Assembly: GCA_030754715.1 (NCBI GenBank)
Contig: JASLZV010000099.1
Location: 1-6,840, forward strand
DNA: 6,840 nucleotides
Source of the DNA: Phycisphaerae bacterium
GTDB lineage: Bacteria > Planctomycetota > Phycisphaerae > SM23-33
Direction of reading: 5' to 3'
Within the stretch, counting starts at the first letter, position 1. Every line of letters begins with the position of its first letter. The position numbers were made by a program, and so were the translations under genes. Positions 6,106 to 6,840 of the stretch are shown here, piece after piece. The notes below the pieces were generated by a model. The model was not told the origin of the DNA, did not search any database, and worked only from the letters and a program-made list of their open reading frames with translations.

Positions 6106-6519
6106 ATGAGCCTTGCAACCACGCCACATTTTTTCGGATTTTTCGAAATCGCGCCGCCGTCCGTCGCAAACACGGAATTTGAGCCTAAGGGGCCACCAGT
6201 AGCATTCTATGTCATCGGAGGCGGACAGGTCTTACCGAAGTTCCCGCACGTATTCACGTGGCCTGATGGTACGCTGTACAAGCCAGACTGGGTTACGAGA
6301 ACCTTCACGGCCCTTGTTGCGAAGGCCGGGATTCGGTATTGTACGCCTCATGACCTGCGGCGGTCGTTCAGCACGATTGCCCAGCGAGCAGGTGTGGATC
6401 GGAGTATTGTCAAGGATCTCGGCGGTTGGTCGAACGTGAATGTGCTGGAACGACACTACACGGGCGATGTGTCCGAGGCCCATCGGCGGGCGATGGACAA
6501 GATCGCCCACACGGCCTGA
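6106..6519 (+). pseudogene. Tyrosine recombinase/integrase, C-terminal remnant
   Basis: Recognisable integrase sequence begins near PHVFTW (6244-6261) and runs to the stop. It contains HDLRRSF with the box II His (6349-6351) and Arg (6358-6360), the GGW turn with Trp (6427-6429), and the ERHYTGD segment with the nucleophile Tyr (6457-6459). These are three of the expected catalytic positions. The first catalytic Arg and the whole N-terminal DNA-binding half are missing: an intact integrase would be roughly 300-400 residues. The open frame extends back to a GTG at 6079 and an ATG at 6106, but that leading ~45 residues does not look like integrase and has no ribosome binding site. The stop lies 84 bp before the tRNA, the usual position for an integrase beside its attachment site. 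Probably inactive. Confidence 0.75.
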
Positions 6520-6528
6520 TTTGAGGTC

Positions 6529-6554
6529 GCGCGCTACCCAAAACCTGCCCAAGT
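6529..6554 (+). repeat. 26-bp repeat, right copy, between integrase remnant and tRNA
   Basis: This is the partner of 1258-1283 (23/26). It begins 9 bp after the integrase stop and ends 49 bp before the tRNA. It is followed by a small stem, GTTTT-GGC-AAAAC (6557-6569). Its position inside the right end mirrors the left copy inside the left end, which fits an integrase arm-binding site. Reading through the integrase stop in frame gives ARYPKPAQV. Confidence 0.6.
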
Positions 6555-6603
6555 GGGTTTTGGCAAAACTGAAGATTGCTGTAAGTCCTTGTAAATCAAA
6601 GAC

Positions 6604-6689
6604 GCCGGAGTGGCGGAATCGGCAGACGCGCGGGATTCAAAATCCCGTTTGGTTCATCCCAAGTGTGGGTTCGAGTCCCACCTCCGGCA
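6604..6689 (+). tRNA. tRNA-Leu (anticodon CAA)
   Basis: This is an 86-nt class II tRNA. The acceptor strands 6604-6610 and 6682-6688 pair over all seven positions, with discriminator A at 6689; CCA is not encoded. The D stem is 6613-6615/6627-6629. The anticodon stem 6631-6635/6643-6647 encloses loop TTCAAAA with anticodon CAA at 6638-6640, reading UUG. The long variable arm has a TTGG/CCAA stem (6649-6652/6659-6662). The T arm is GTGGG-TTCGAGT-CCCAC (6665-6681). All positions are consistent with a functional tRNA. Its first 41 bases are duplicated at 1093-1133, so its 5' half was probably supplied by the integrated element. I see only weak promoter-like boxes upstream. Confidence 0.95.
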
Positions 6690-6707
6690 GTGTTGCAGGA
6701 GGATGTG

Positions 6708-6840
6708 TTATTTCTCGCGGATCGACATGATCTCCAGTGTGATTATCTTCTTTGGCTTGACTGCAATGCTTATGCGGCCATCCTTGCGTGGCTTTAACTC
6801 CCTGATACGCTCCTCGTTCAAGTTGGTTTGCCAGACCTGC
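6708..6840 (-). CDS. C-terminus of a probable glycoside hydrolase (GH38 alpha-mannosidase-like), cut by window edge
   Basis: The minus strand is open from the right edge to a TAA at 6708-6710, giving 43 residues that begin QVWQTNLNEERIRELKP and include an alternating-strand segment with GRISIAV and IITLEI. An N-L-x-E-E turn followed by a charged loop and a final beta-strand pair of this type closes the beta-sandwich of GH38 alpha-mannosidases, where the last strand often reads like P-x-x-I-x-T-L. The family assignment rests on this short tail only, so it is tentative; that it is a real coding end is more likely. It converges on the tRNA, with 18 bp between the tRNA 3' end and the stop codon. 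Confidence 0.5.
   Translation of the reverse strand, partial: QVWQTNLNEERIRELKPRKDGRISIAVKPKKIITLEIMSIREK

Larger units (their letters stand above)
1093..6644. mobile_element. Remnant of a tRNA-Leu-integrated genetic element (genomic island, ~5.5 kb)
   Basis: The region is bounded by a perfect 41-bp direct repeat of the tRNA-Leu(CAA) 5' half (1093-1133 and 6604-6644). A tyrosine integrase C-terminal remnant ends 84 bp before the right-hand copy. Tyrosine integrases are well known to use tRNA genes, and anticodon-loop crossovers are one documented class. Inside are IS1380-type transposase debris, two 55-bp repeats, a DUF4838 gene and a UroD-family gene. The integrase lacks the part that would carry its first catalytic Arg, so the element is likely immobile. 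Whether the cargo arrived with the integrase or was inserted later cannot be decided from this window. Confidence 0.6.

Noticed and set aside
5652..6182. 176-codon plus-strand frame overlapping the UroD-family gene end
   Set aside because: It is out of frame with the UroD-family gene, has no motif, and more than a third of it overlaps that gene.
1..6840. CRISPR array or known defence system
   Set aside because: No regularly spaced short repeats with unique spacers, and no nuclease, helicase or toxin motif was found. The 423-bp periodicity is protein-coding.

Overview
The window looks like part of a Planctomycetota-type (possibly Phycisphaerae or Sedimentisphaerales) chromosome. It is moderately GC-rich and carries genes common in that group: a large secreted DUF4838 protein, a uroporphyrinogen-decarboxylase-fold protein, an LTXXQ/Spy-like helical repeat protein and the tail of a probable glycoside hydrolase. 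The taxonomic placement is an inference from gene content, not from a marker gene.

Layout. Positions 2-886 (+) hold the 3' part of an LTXXQ-repeat protein made of tandem 141-residue units, followed by a strong hairpin (958-993). A 41-nt copy of the 5' half of a leucine tRNA lies at 1093-1133. Positions 1134-2181 have no convincing intact gene: they hold a short decayed IS1380-type transposase fragment (1612-1698, -) and two copies of a 55-bp dispersed repeat. A DUF4838 lipoprotein/secreted protein gene (2182-4122, -) and a UroD-family gene (4720-5862, +) are transcribed divergently from a ~600-bp spacer. That spacer contains an extended -10 promoter for the first gene and an 11-bp tandem repeat with TACAAT boxes for the second. 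A tyrosine integrase remnant lacking its N-terminal half (open frame 6106-6519, +) runs up to an intact tRNA-Leu(CAA) at 6604-6689. Beyond the tRNA, the C-terminus of a sugar-hydrolase-like gene enters from the right edge on the minus strand (6708-6840).

Interpretation. The exact 41-bp duplication of the tRNA 5' half (1093-1133 = 6604-6644), with an integrase remnant next to the intact copy, is the footprint of a site-specific integration into tRNA-Leu(CAA). The element would span about 1134-6603 and carry the DUF4838/UroD pair as cargo, with old transposon debris. Its crossover lies in the 5' half of the tRNA, up to the start of the 3' strand of the anticodon stem. The working tRNA would therefore take its 5' half and promoter region from the element, while the original promoter is left in front of the orphan fragment. 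A 23/26 repeat near both inner ends may be an integrase arm site or a leftover of a second integrase tail. The integrase is broken, so the island is probably fixed. I see no CRISPR array and no recognisable defence system. The least explained items are the integration footprint, the operator-like 11-bp tandem repeat, and the UroD paralogue that lacks the expected metal ligands.
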